Positions 1 through 9,964 of a stretch of 64,000 nt of DNA are shown piece by piece. The DNA is taken from contig NW_026570345.1 of the NCBI RefSeq assembly GCF_019649055.1, positions 310,001 to 374,000 on the forward strand. Reading direction: 5' to 3'. The translations under genes and the position numbers were made by a program. Below the pieces are notes generated by a model, which had not been told where the DNA came from, made no database searches, and saw nothing but the letters and a program-made list of their open reading frames with translations. This DNA is from Paramacrobiotus metropolitanus. Taxonomy: Eukaryota > Tardigrada > Eutardigrada > Parachela > Macrobiotidae. Position 1 is the stretch's first letter. Each line of letters opens with the position of its first letter.

Positions 1-3000
1 AATTGCAACGACATTCTTGATCCAAACGCGCTAACTGCCGCCGTCTTTACTGCTACTGAATTTTCCCGCATCGACGATGTTCTCCGGTCAAACCGGCTGG
101 AGATCACAGAAAAAACGATGGACATTGAAACGAGCATTTCGGTACTACGTGTACGCCCCTCTGTCACCGCTCAAAGGCTGATCATTAAAGCGGTAGTTAA
201 AGATATCACCAAAGTGTTTACCTTGTTTCAACGGCCTGCCAAGACCATAGGCGAGAGCCTGGCAAACGTCCATCTTTTTGGGAACAAAAATACCAAGTTG
301 GCGACAAAGTGGACTTCATGTTGGAATGTAACCAAGGCTGTCCTGTGATGCATTACGCGGTAAGGTCTACAAAATTCTCAGGATTGAAACAAAACAAAAT
401 AAAAAAACAGAAAAATCAGGTATCCCTAAGAAAATCTCAGAAAAAAAGACGGTTTGGCAAAACATTCGCTCGACATCGTGTTTTCCGAGTTAGTGACGAA
501 TTTCCGTCGGCGAAGTGGCGGGTCACCCGTCAGGCTGAATGAAAATATATATATTAAAATTTTTTTAAATATATTATAACCTTTAGAGAGACCAAATGTA
601 TTTCAACTTACACGTAGAAGCATAGAAACAGACAGGGAGTTCTTGGTTGTTTAGTTTTGCCATAATAAAAGGAGACCACTCCGTTTCTGCAGTAATTAGT
701 GTAGTAGATTGTATTATAGCCAGTTTAATTTACTGTATCGATCGGAACGCTCTTCGGTCGATAAAACTTACGAGTATTATTGTGCGCGAACCAATGCAAC
801 ACCTCGGAGAAAAATGATTTGCTAAAATTCATTGTGGGTTACAGATCGTAGCCGGGAATGGCGTCGCCCTGACGGCATACGCCACAATGAAGAACGAAAG
901 GAGCGAACGCCTCAACTTCACAGTAACGCATGACATGGCGCCGTCGGCCACCATCTTTGCTTACTACTACAATAGCGAATCATTAGAAGTGGCCAGTGAC
1001 AGTTCTGAGTTCGTCGTAGTGGCATCTTCTTCCATTCAAAAGGTAAACCACTGCAGACGCTCTTCGTTTTTTGCATTAGTTATTAGCAAAAATTGCGGAT
1101 GAGCAGTAAGAGCTGCATGTTACCACAGTCCACAGGTAAACTACAAGGACCAAAAAAACCGATGTAGAGAAACCTACAGTCTCGTATCCTCTCTGTTAAG
1201 CACTTTTTTGTCCGCTCGTTGGAGTATCTCTCCAGTCTGTGGTACAATATATACTTCAAGTACTGTATATATATATGCATATAATAGGTGCAACTCACAG
1301 TTGGTCCACAAGATACAAACCATGACTACGTCATCCCAGGACTGAGGAACAAGGCAAGAGTTAAAGTGCAAGCAACACCCAATGCTCTGGTCGGTTTACT
1401 GGCCGTCGACAAAAACCTGCTGGAGCTAGCCGCCGACCACGATCTGTCCACCGACTACGTAAGATTGCGCGCTACTTTTTTTAAGTAATTTTACAAAATG
1501 ATCGTTTGTGTACAGTAACTGAAATATACACCAACGTAAATTGAATTGTTGCCCTCTTGCTAGATCGCTCTTGGCCTTCTACGTGGATCAAATCAGGTAG
1601 GTAACTCGTGCTCTCGCTTTTTAGCAGATTAGAACAATCTAATCTTACCATTAGATACGCACCTTACAGATAGTACAGTATTTCCGACAGGGCTGCAGCA
1701 AAGGTCGCACTGAGACCACTCTCCTAAGCAGTTGTGGAGGCAAACTCTCACAAAATGTTGCAGCGTCTTCAGAATTTATTAATTTCCCAATCAAACTAAT
1801 TTATACGAGTAGATCTTGAAAAAGTTAAAGTAAGATTTCCGGTTACAAGAAGCGCACAATTTTTCGCGAGCTAAAAGTAACTTCAAACTCAGCTTATGAA
1901 GATAAGACAGCTTCGAACTTGCAAAACAGTAAAATTCTGTGTTTGTATCGCAGTAAAGACACCAACTTGGCTCTTCAAGAATCGCGCATTCATAGTATGT
2001 CAAAGGCGGCATTTCTGGTGAATGGGACGGAAGAAACAGTTATTTTGGACATAAAAGAGTTGTTTCTTGCAGAAGACGCCAAATCTTGCAGTTTCTACTT
2101 TTTCCCTTGTTGAGATGTTTAACAGCCCCTACTATCCTCGAAAAGGTACAGTACTCGGCGCTGTTTAATTTACGCTACAGGCATTGGCTACGGAATGTAA
2201 ATTGTAGAATCACGACCAGCACCGCGACCAGCGTCAGTACTACGAAGCGACTTCCGGGATAGTTTCATGTTTATAACCAAACAAGCCAAGTAAGATTAAA
2301 AATGCTTTGCTACACTTTTGCAACTTTGAAATTCAGATTTTCGATGTTCTTAGCAAGTACGGAAACCTATCCCAGCTGGTACTTGTGCCGGATTCCATCA
2401 CAACGTGGGCTGTAACAGCCTTTGCCGTCAGTTCCACGTCACCGCTAAGTTTACCAAAGAAGCCAAGTGAAGTACGTTCGATAGACGAAGTATCCAAACA
2501 TTTGAGAAGCGTACATAAATTATTGCAACTGCATTATCTATATAATGCAATGTTTTCGGCTTTCTAGCTGCGTGTCTATCAAGAGCTCTACATTGACATG
2601 GATACTCCCGACTCGATGATCGAGAATGAAACATGCGTGGTTAACATAACGCTTTTCAATTTTCGCAGCCAAACAACATCGAATCTGACTTTTCGATATT
2701 CAGTTCAGAGTACTCGCGACAAATCTTCAGATACTAAACTCCCGGCAATGTCGTCTGCAAAGCTTCAGTATTTCGCTTTTCCGCTGGGACCATTTAAACA
2801 AGGGAAAGTTTCCGTCACCACGGAAGTTTTGGATCCAAGCGGCATCATTATAGATAAAGTACAAAAACAAATTCACATTTTCCAGCCTGGTTACCGAGTC
2901 TTGAAGACTTCTGACGTTGTCACACTATCACCGGCAACACCAATGGTTGAAATTCCTATTAACAACAGCGCTGTACCAGAGAACATTGTACCGGGATCCC

Positions 3001-5386
3001 TGCGGACTGCGTTAACGGTCTTTGGTAAATGCCGCAACTTACATACTGAAAAACGCTGCTTATTAAATACCTATAGAATATATGTTAACCTTCCAGGTGA
3101 CGTTTGGGCCCCAGTTATGATGCAGTTGGCCTTGCCCGATTTAAGTAAAGAATTTGAAGGGCTTATTCAGGTTCCCACGGGTTGCGGTGAGCAGACGATG
3201 GCGATGCTCATGCCAAATGTGTTTCTTATGAGGTATCTGAAGCGGCTGGAAGGTGGCTCTCTGCAAGCTAATAATCGGGGCAAAATATTGAGAGAGAACC
3301 TGGAAAAGGGTCAGTATAAACACGACATCATTCTATAGATCATCTTTCTGTGACTTTGTCATAATGTGTCATTTTGTGTGAACCAGCGTTTTCACCATAA
3401 GTGATGTTTTCCAGACAGGCGTATTACATGTGGCAGCCTTGTGGCTGTCATGGAAAGTTAAGGCTGAAGAATTCGTAACTTGCATTTCACAGGGTTTGCA
3501 CGGATGGCTGGCTATCGCCTGAAAGACGGATCTTACAAGTAATCAGTGCACTATTTGGTTTATCAATAGATAACGTGTCCTACCCCGATAATTTGATTCC
3601 AGTGCGTTTGGGCAAAGGGACCGAACAAGTTCGACTTGGCTGACAGCCTTCGTAGTGCGTGGTATGGCATTAGCCAGCGAATTTATTGGGATTGATAAGG
3701 GCCAGATGGAAACTTCGCTGCGTTTTCTCCAATCCAAGCAACACTCCGAAGGATATTTCCGAGAGGAGGGTAGCATTTTTGATCGCGACCTGGGCGGTGC
3801 TAGTGGACGAAGTGAGGTGTTGACCGCTTTCGTGTTACTGGCATATATGGAGAAGCGGAGTCCTCAACGAAGCGTCCAAAAAAGGTTGCCGCCATCTTGA
3901 GAGCAAGTTCCCTGATACAACGGATACATTTGCACTGGCTTTAACCTGCTATGTCTTCAGCCGGTTTGGCAGTGTTCGGACACAGGAGTGTATTCACCGA
4001 CTAAATGGTCAGGTTACAAAAACATCGGTTGGTCACCGGTGCTGGTTAGATAGGAACAGTCCTAAAATTCCCGGATACCAGTTTACCGCAAAGGATATCG
4101 AGACCACATCGTACGCGCTGCTGGCGTTAAGCAATAGCAACTACACCGGAAACCTGACCCCGGTTGTGGATTGGTTGTTGTCGCAGCGCAATCCGTACGG
4201 TGGTTTTGTGTCTACACAGGTAAAATGAGTGATGAGGTTAGAAAATAATCTGCTTTGGTAATTCGGATTTGGACACCTCACGAAGTCGTTTACCGCTGAT
4301 TACATGGAGCTTTTGATGAAAAACCGTAAAATTGGGTAGTTATTCAGCTTCGTTTGAGCTAAACAAATAACCCGTAAAAGTGTCGCATCTTTTATGTACA
4401 GCGAGCACCATCGTTTTAAACAATGAAATTTTTCAGCAGAAACGAAGTGTAAGCAGTGCTTGTTGTAGGACACAGTTGTGGCGCTTAATGCACTCAGCGA
4501 GCTGCAAGCCATTGCGTCCTCGCAGAACTTGGATTTGGAAATCGCCGGCGTGAAGAGCGGAAGCAAGCATCGAATCAGTTCAAAAAGTCTCTCTCCGAAA
4601 ACCTTTGTCGTGCCGCTCACGTAGGACAAAGTGGTAATCAGGACTTCCGGGCAAGGCACAGGTGCCAATTGAGATACAGCCTGAACGTTACGTTATTTGC
4701 TCAGGATAAGGAGAACTGGAGAATTAGATCGACAGTTTGTGCCACGTACGTTTCACACATTGCAGTCTGGTAAACTGGCGCATGGCGAAAGTTTGCTTCG
4801 ATTGATTTTTAGTTCTTGCAAAATGTCAATTCGCTAAAGGTTTAGTAAAAGTTGAAAAATATATGTCAAGCTAAAATAAAAAAGGCTACATAATATAACA
4901 CTTGCTAGTCTTTACTGGCCGGCGTTTAAGTCTGCCTGTAGCGTATCAGTAATTTGGATTTCGTACTATTGTGAAAACTTTTAAGGTTTTCATCTCTTTG
5001 TAGTTATACTGGAAATATTGAAAGTGGAATGGTAAATGATCGAAATGGACGCTTTGACCGGATATAAATTCGATTCAGAGGATGCCAGTGTGCTTGAAGA
5101 GCAACAGGATGTAGAAAAGGTTGCCTGCACAAGCAAATGTGAGATATACATTCGCAAGGTACGCAAAAGCCCCGTGCTCGTACACCATGAGAAATCTCTT
5201 GGTCAACAACTGCATGCCCAATTGCAGATCGACACCGGAAAAGGTCTGTGCTTGGCCCTTCATCTTATCCAGCACAGTTTTGCGGAGAATCCAGCTGCTC
5301 GACCTATTATTGTGTTTCGCATGTACGAGCCCAGCGTAAAGAAGATGGTGGAATATTCGCTGAAAGACATCAAACAATCGAGTTAA
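1..5386 (+). pseudogene. TEP-A: thioester-containing protein (A2M/CD109-like), 5' cut by window edge, disrupted
   Basis: This is the 3' two thirds of an alpha-2-macroglobulin-family thioester protein, a secreted opsonin or protease-trap class. Exons, placed by comparison with TEP-D and TEP-E, are about 1-359, 845-1042, 1288-1458, 1564-1596, a decayed piece around 2070-2288, 2354-2471, 2568-3024, 3097-3309, 3493-3538, 3603-4219, 4469-4745, 5004-5158 and 5228-5386. Several lengths equal those of TEP-D exactly (171, 118, 213 and 46 nt). The thioester GCGEQ is in the 3097-3309 exon. Disruptions seen: a one-base loss in the A-run near 286-290, an in-frame TAA near 2198, one extra base near 3854, a TAG at 4622-4624, a 4-base net loss near 4660, and one extra A at 5034-5036. 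The splice sites are still good, so decay looks recent. Assembly errors could explain single-base changes, but six together favour a pseudogene. Confidence 0.75.
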
Positions 5387-6211
5387 CCGTTACGGCAGTC
5401 GAAAGAAGGTCACAGATATGGCTTACCACCTACTGGACTCCGTGAATGATTGGCTAGCAGTGTCATAAACTGGAAAATCGGTCGGCAAGACTCCGAATTA
5501 ACAGAATTCCTTTTTGTTGTCAATAAAATGAAATAAACCTAGTACCGCGTTTCTTAAACCAAGTCGTGCGCGAAACCGTAGTTTGGGCAAAAAAATATCA
5601 TTGCAAGCCCAGCCTCAGTTTTCTGGAAAATAATTAAAAGAAGGATGCATTTGACTCGTATTTATTTGAGGAATGCTTTACCATAAAATAACTGTACAAA
5701 CAGTATAACGAAACATAGCTAACTTATTATTGCATAGCTGAATTTACTTGTCCGCCACAAATTGAGGCACACCAAGAGATTGTCTAAACTCCAGTAACAT
5801 GAGATTTTTTTCTTCGCCTCTACTCGTCGCCGTTATTTAACTTTTATCAGAAATACGGAATCGTCAACATGCGGAAATGATGCACATCAGCAGCAACAAA
5901 TTCCGGTGAACTGGGCTGACTTCCGGAATTATGGGGTGGAAAAATGCTACCTTTGACCGCACAAATAAGATTGCCGTTTGATAAATTAAAATCTCCCAGT
6001 TATACAAACGCTTTATATAACTAAATACGTTCTGCCTGAGTATAGACATTACGGACCTTTCGCAAATGTCTGCAGTGTCAAAAAAATCCAGCTCAAATCA
6101 TTATCTTTCCAGCTCTGCAAGAAAGCGCTCAATACTGTACAGCCGCTACCGTTATAAGAAAATGCCGTTATAAGAAATAACTTAAGTTCACCTTCTACTC
6201 TAACAATAATC
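5387..6211. other. Intergenic, TEP-A to TEP-B
   Basis: There is no coding signal on either strand. A polyadenylation-type AATAAA lies near 5522, shortly after the TEP-A stop. Just before the TEP-B start, a 13-base unit (ccgttataagaaa) occurs twice, around 6150 and 6168. Confidence 0.5.
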
Positions 6212-6493
6212 ATGCCATTGAAACTAACTTTTTGTTTGATAACTTTCTTGATAACAACGTTGTATGCATCATCCTACCTTAGCAGAAATGATGACAATGG
6301 TGGAATCATCGTGTACTCGAACCGGTTTATCCGACCGAATTCTGACTACGAGATTATTGCACATTCGTTTGAGAAGAACTTTGATGCAGATTTAAGCATC
6401 GTCATAACCGTCCATGGCACAAGTGGATCCTTGCAAACAGCAACTATAACACTGGAAAAGGGAACACAGAAACGTTTGCGTCTTCCGATATGA
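6212..6493 (+). pseudogene. TEP-B first exon (signal peptide + MG1), orphaned
   Basis: This 93-codon frame aligns end to end with exon 1 of TEP-D. It has a hydrophobic signal peptide (residues 1-20), then an MG1 stretch with the shared NGxxIVYxxRxIRPNxDYEI pattern. In TEP-D the exon closes with a GTAAGA donor right after the LRLR residues. Here homology stops at about 6484 with no donor, and foreign sequence follows. The remaining TEP-B exons resume only at 9965. The exon is therefore the stump of a gene whose exons 2-12 were removed or displaced. Confidence 0.7.
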
Positions 6494-6738
6494 ATAAAAC
6501 CGAGAGCACAAAATCTTCGCTGCCGTTTTTGCTGGCAAAACTTTTCCAAAAAGTATTTAATGAAAAAACATCAAGTATACGTACAGATAAATTGGTACTG
6601 ACATAACAAACTAAAGAGAAGACATAAGCGCGCCATCTGTGACATCGACACGCTGTCTCAGTAACGCAAGCGCCAAGCGCAGTGCTTTGAGGGTCGTAGA
6701 TAGAGTCATAGACTGTCATGGTAAACTTACTGATTAAT

Positions 6739-7875
6739 TCACTTCTTCGTGTCATCTCTCTTAGCTTCTGCTTCTGTGACCTTTTGTTTCAGTGAGTCGC
6801 ATTCGTCCTTCAGTTCGGCTATGTACCGTGACCTTTCTGCTAATTCTTCTGACATGCTCTCGTTTAGGTCACTGACTGCAAGATGACCTTCCATTACTCT
6901 GTCTTCTACCATATTCAGATACTCCTCAGCGAGTTCTTTTTGGCGCTCGTATTTGATCTTCCATTCATCTGCTGCAATTTACAAAACGGCTTGTTGTTGC
7001 TCTAATTCGTAAATACGAGCATCGAGAGATCCTATCTGTTTTTGGTATTCCTGTTTCTTCTTCGTCGCTTGACCTTCCTTGGTTTCAAGTTCTTCTTCCA
7101 ACTCCTTCACACGTCCCTTCAGGGTTGACGTGGGACTGTTGGGTGACGGTGGTCGTACATTGATGACCTTTCCTGTTTGTGTCCGTTCAATAAGGTGTTC
7201 CGGTATGTCTTTGAAAGGTGTCATCCCTTCAGCACGGTCAGCCTGTCTCATGGCAGATTGGAAGGACATATTCATCGTCGTTTCATCATCCGTGAAGTAT
7301 GATTCATTCGATTCATCCGAGACCATTGGAGTTGCCCAAAGGTCATCGCCTGCAGTCTTATCAATCAGTGAAAGGTCATCCAATCCCAGTTCAGCCAATT
7401 CCTCTTCGGTGACCTTTGTCTTTTCCATTTCCGATTGAGTCAGGTTCACATTTTTATCCTGCTCAATAGTACCAATAGTGGTAGGATCTGACTGTGATGC
7501 GCCCACTGCTTCCGCTCCTTTTTCTGTGGACTTTTCCTCCCCAGTTACCTTTGTCTGGTTCATCGGTTCACTTCCCGCTGTAGACGCGGGAGTGTGCTTC
7601 TGGTCGTCACTGGAACTTTCCTGGATGGCAACCGCCTCAAGCGCCTTCTTATAAGTGCTATCAGAGCCCCGTGAATCCTTTTTCTCGAATGCCTTAGGCG
7701 CTCGAGTGTTCCGCTCATGTCCAACTGGACGTGAGTATGTGTGCAGATCCTTTGTGTACGGGTTTGGTGCGCCTTGCTGTGAGCTACGGGAGCCTTTGCT
7801 TCCCTGACTGCCGGTGGATGTCGGTTCCCCTTTGTTCTTGTCCATTTGATCGGATAACTTGGACGCTCCTGCCAA
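6739..7875 (-). pseudogene. Gag-like/coiled-coil ORF with one internal stop
   Basis: On the - strand a 298-codon frame from the ATG at 7873-7875 ends with TAA at 6979-6981. The same frame then continues for another 79 codons to a TGA at 6739-6741. The first part is polar and Ser/Thr/Gln-rich (residues 1-190), followed by a charged segment and a coiled coil (roughly 255-298). The post-stop part is again strongly coiled-coil and rich in Glu, Lys and Leu. The continuous helical pattern across the stop suggests either a point mutation (one base from a Gln codon) or read-through. No protease, reverse transcriptase or integrase motif is present. Retroviral-type gag is my best guess from context and composition; a host cytoskeletal protein is possible. 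Confidence 0.45.
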
Positions 7876-7917
7876 TTGTTCTCACACACACGTTATTGTA
7901 TGGTTTATTCAGTTGTC

Positions 7918-8387
7918 TAAAAGGTCACTTTCGTTCTGTGAAATTTTTCTAAGTCCCTGCTAAAGGTCACTTTTCGGTTGAAAAATTTCGGCTAAGTTCC
8001 GTTTTAAAGGTGACTTTTTCGGTAAAAAGTTCGAGAGGTTTGCCCTAAAGGTCACTCTTCAGACAAAACTCCGAAACAGTTTTTACAGTTCAGAACACGT
8101 TAGCGAATGAAATTCTACCGCTGCTGGTATCGCTGTACTGTTAATCACTCAATTTCAACTTCGATAAAGGTCACCGTTTATCACTTTCAGCTCTTAAAGG
8201 TCACTTAAAAGAATCAAACTGGTCAATTCCAACTTCCTAGCAAAGGTTACTTTCTAAAGTCAAAGGTCACTTTTCCACTCGTCTGAACTCAAAAGGTCAT
8301 TTTCCCGCTCAATTCAAGTTAAAGGTCACTTTCCAGCTCATTTCAATGAAAGGTCACATTCTCCTTTGTCTTAACTCAAAAGGTCAC
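7918..8387. repeat. Cluster of about 12 AAAGGTCAC motifs
   Basis: The motif AAAGGTCAC or a one-base variant appears near 7919, 7962, 8006, 8046, 8164, 8195, 8240, 8262, 8291, 8320, 8349 and 8378. From 8262 on the spacing is close to 29 bases. The core AAGGTCA equals the half-site of orphan nuclear receptors of the FTZ-F1/ERR type. The array lies in the presumed leader of the - strand gag-like ORF. It may be a decayed minisatellite or a real binding-site array. Confidence 0.65.
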
Positions 8388-8469
8388 TTTCCCTTTCAAA
8401 TATCTCGTCTCAATTCAAATTTCCCATTACAGTTCAAGTTCAACGGAAAATCCCCATTCACGTTGTTTG

Positions 8470-8690
8470 CTTCATTCTGATTGGTCTGCTAGCTCAAAAT
8501 ATTCAGTTCAAATTTCGGCCAATCACAGCTCAGATAACTGACCAATCACGTTAGTCCGTTTAAAATTTATATCTGCCTGACGTCACGGTCAACGGCCAGA
8601 CTTGCGCGCCGTGTGCAAAACTCCGCCTACGCCTACGCTCAGCTCAGTACGGACCAATAGAAATTGCCAATTATACCAACTAGCCAATCC
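8470..8690 (-). promoter_or_regulatory. CCAAT-box and CRE cluster, presumed promoter of the insertion
   Basis: CCAAT or its complement ATTGG occurs about five times here, near 8478, 8518, 8541, 8653 and 8681. A perfect TGACGTCA (CRE) is at 8578-8585, and a TATA-like AT-rich run is near 8562-8571. Such density is typical of compact promoters or LTRs. It lies upstream of the - strand gag-like ORF. Confidence 0.4.
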
Positions 8691-8983
8691 CGTAATTAAT
8701 AACGGTTTTCTACCTGTTGACCGTCCTTTCCGTGGGGGAATGATCCAGTATCCAATTCTTCTCCACAATCCGTTTCCGCGTTGCCGCTTTTCCGTGGCGG
8801 TTGTGCCGCACGCTTTTAGTCTGCTACTGTGCCGGCTGACTGCCGTAGCAACAGTAGTGGTGCTCTACTACCAGTTTGGAGGAGTCTGATCTACTTTCTC
8901 CGTGCGCCCCTTTCGGCGCTTTGGCTCTTGTGCCCCACGGCTTAGGATTCGCTGAATCGTTGCCGAGTAGCAGTGACACCAGT

Positions 8984-9091
8984 GTAGGTCTTCGCTGAAG
9001 ACACTACACCGAGGAACACTGCCGACTGAACTCTTGTACTCTTGCACAGTCCCTGCAACAGTACAGGTCTTCGCTGAAGACACTGCACCGA
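8984..9091. repeat. Direct repeat pair carrying a short palindrome
   Basis: A segment containing GTCTTCGCTGAAGAC (6-base arms, 3-base loop), followed by ACT(A/G)CACCG, occurs at about 8987-9011 and again at about 9065-9089. The spacing is about 78 bases. Confidence 0.6.
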
Positions 9092-9964
9092 AAACAAGGC
9101 TGGAAATCCGCGTCCGATGAGGCGATTTTACCGCTTGTGGTGTGCGCTTTGCTGTTGGACAGACCTGTGCCTTACTGGTCACGGAAAACACGTCAAATAA
9201 CAGGCCAAATATGCCTGACACAAATAAAATCAAATCAAATCAATCAATTCAAATCAGAGAACCGCGGTCGGCTCTGCTACCATCTAAAGCTAGATCCTGA
9301 ATGGATCCAGGGATAGAGACCTAAACGGGATAGATCCTGTGGAGTGAGCAATGCGATCTGGATTGCGAACTATGCGGAAACACAAGACGTCGCACCGCTA
9401 ATTGCTAACTTTAATAATATTGACAAATCTGCATAACAGAAAATCAACACTGATCGACGCAGCTCGATCGTAAATCGTAGAGCCAATTCTACACTGTGCA
9501 GCACGTGCTATGCCGCGCCCACTAACAAAACGTAAGCCAATCAGAGGCGAGACACAACACAGACACGTAATCCGAGTGGCGCAGCGTTGCGGACGTGACG
9601 CTAGTGAACCCCGCTCACAGACCGATCCCTTTCAAATTTTGCAGATAAATGCGCATAACCATGAAGATCGTTCTTACACCGATCTATTGTTCTGGCATGT
9701 TTCTCAAATTTTAAAATGAATTTCAAAAATTTTAAAATTCGAGAAAAATCGTGAAAAATCTTTCGGCTACAAAATACCATAAAGCAGTGCAAAAACGTGT
9801 TTCGAAGTGCGCGACAGCGAAAGTTCCCGTGTATGTACACGAATTTGGTGCTATGTACCGGGCCAAATCTCTTAATTAGGATTTATGTTTTATTACCGGT
9901 GAAATATTTGTTTCGATTATGGCCTACAGTACAGTACACAAATTTACGGTCTTCGGTTTTTCAG

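Larger units (their letters stand above)
6487..9700 (-). mobile_element. Insertion splitting TEP-B: gag-like retroelement remnant (limits approximate)
   Basis: The stretch between the TEP-B first exon and exon 13 has no TEP homology. Read on the - strand it shows, in order, a TGGTAGCAGAGC primer-site-like string (9271-9282), a promoter-like CCAAT/CRE cluster (8470-8690), a leader with a dozen AAAGGTCAC motifs (7918-8387), and a coiled-coil gag-like ORF (6739-7875). TGGTAGCAGAG matches the complement of the 3' end of metazoan initiator tRNA-Met, the usual primer for some LTR elements. I could not find paired LTRs at the two edges and no pol is present. The LTR-element reading is therefore an inference; a gene-like insertion is the alternative. 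Confidence 0.45.

Noticed and set aside
5229-5260. Reading straight through from the penultimate exon of TEP-A without splicing
   Set aside because: The frame stays open, but comparison with TEP-B, TEP-D and TEP-E shows a short intron (5159-5227) here.
8868-9233. Open frame of 121 codons on the - strand
   Set aside because: It covers a direct repeat and promoter-like DNA, has no domain and no splice context; probably chance.
9566-9610. GAGTGGCGCAGCG looks like a tRNA A-box
   Set aside because: No B-box (GGTTCGA-type) follows and no cloverleaf can be folded around it.
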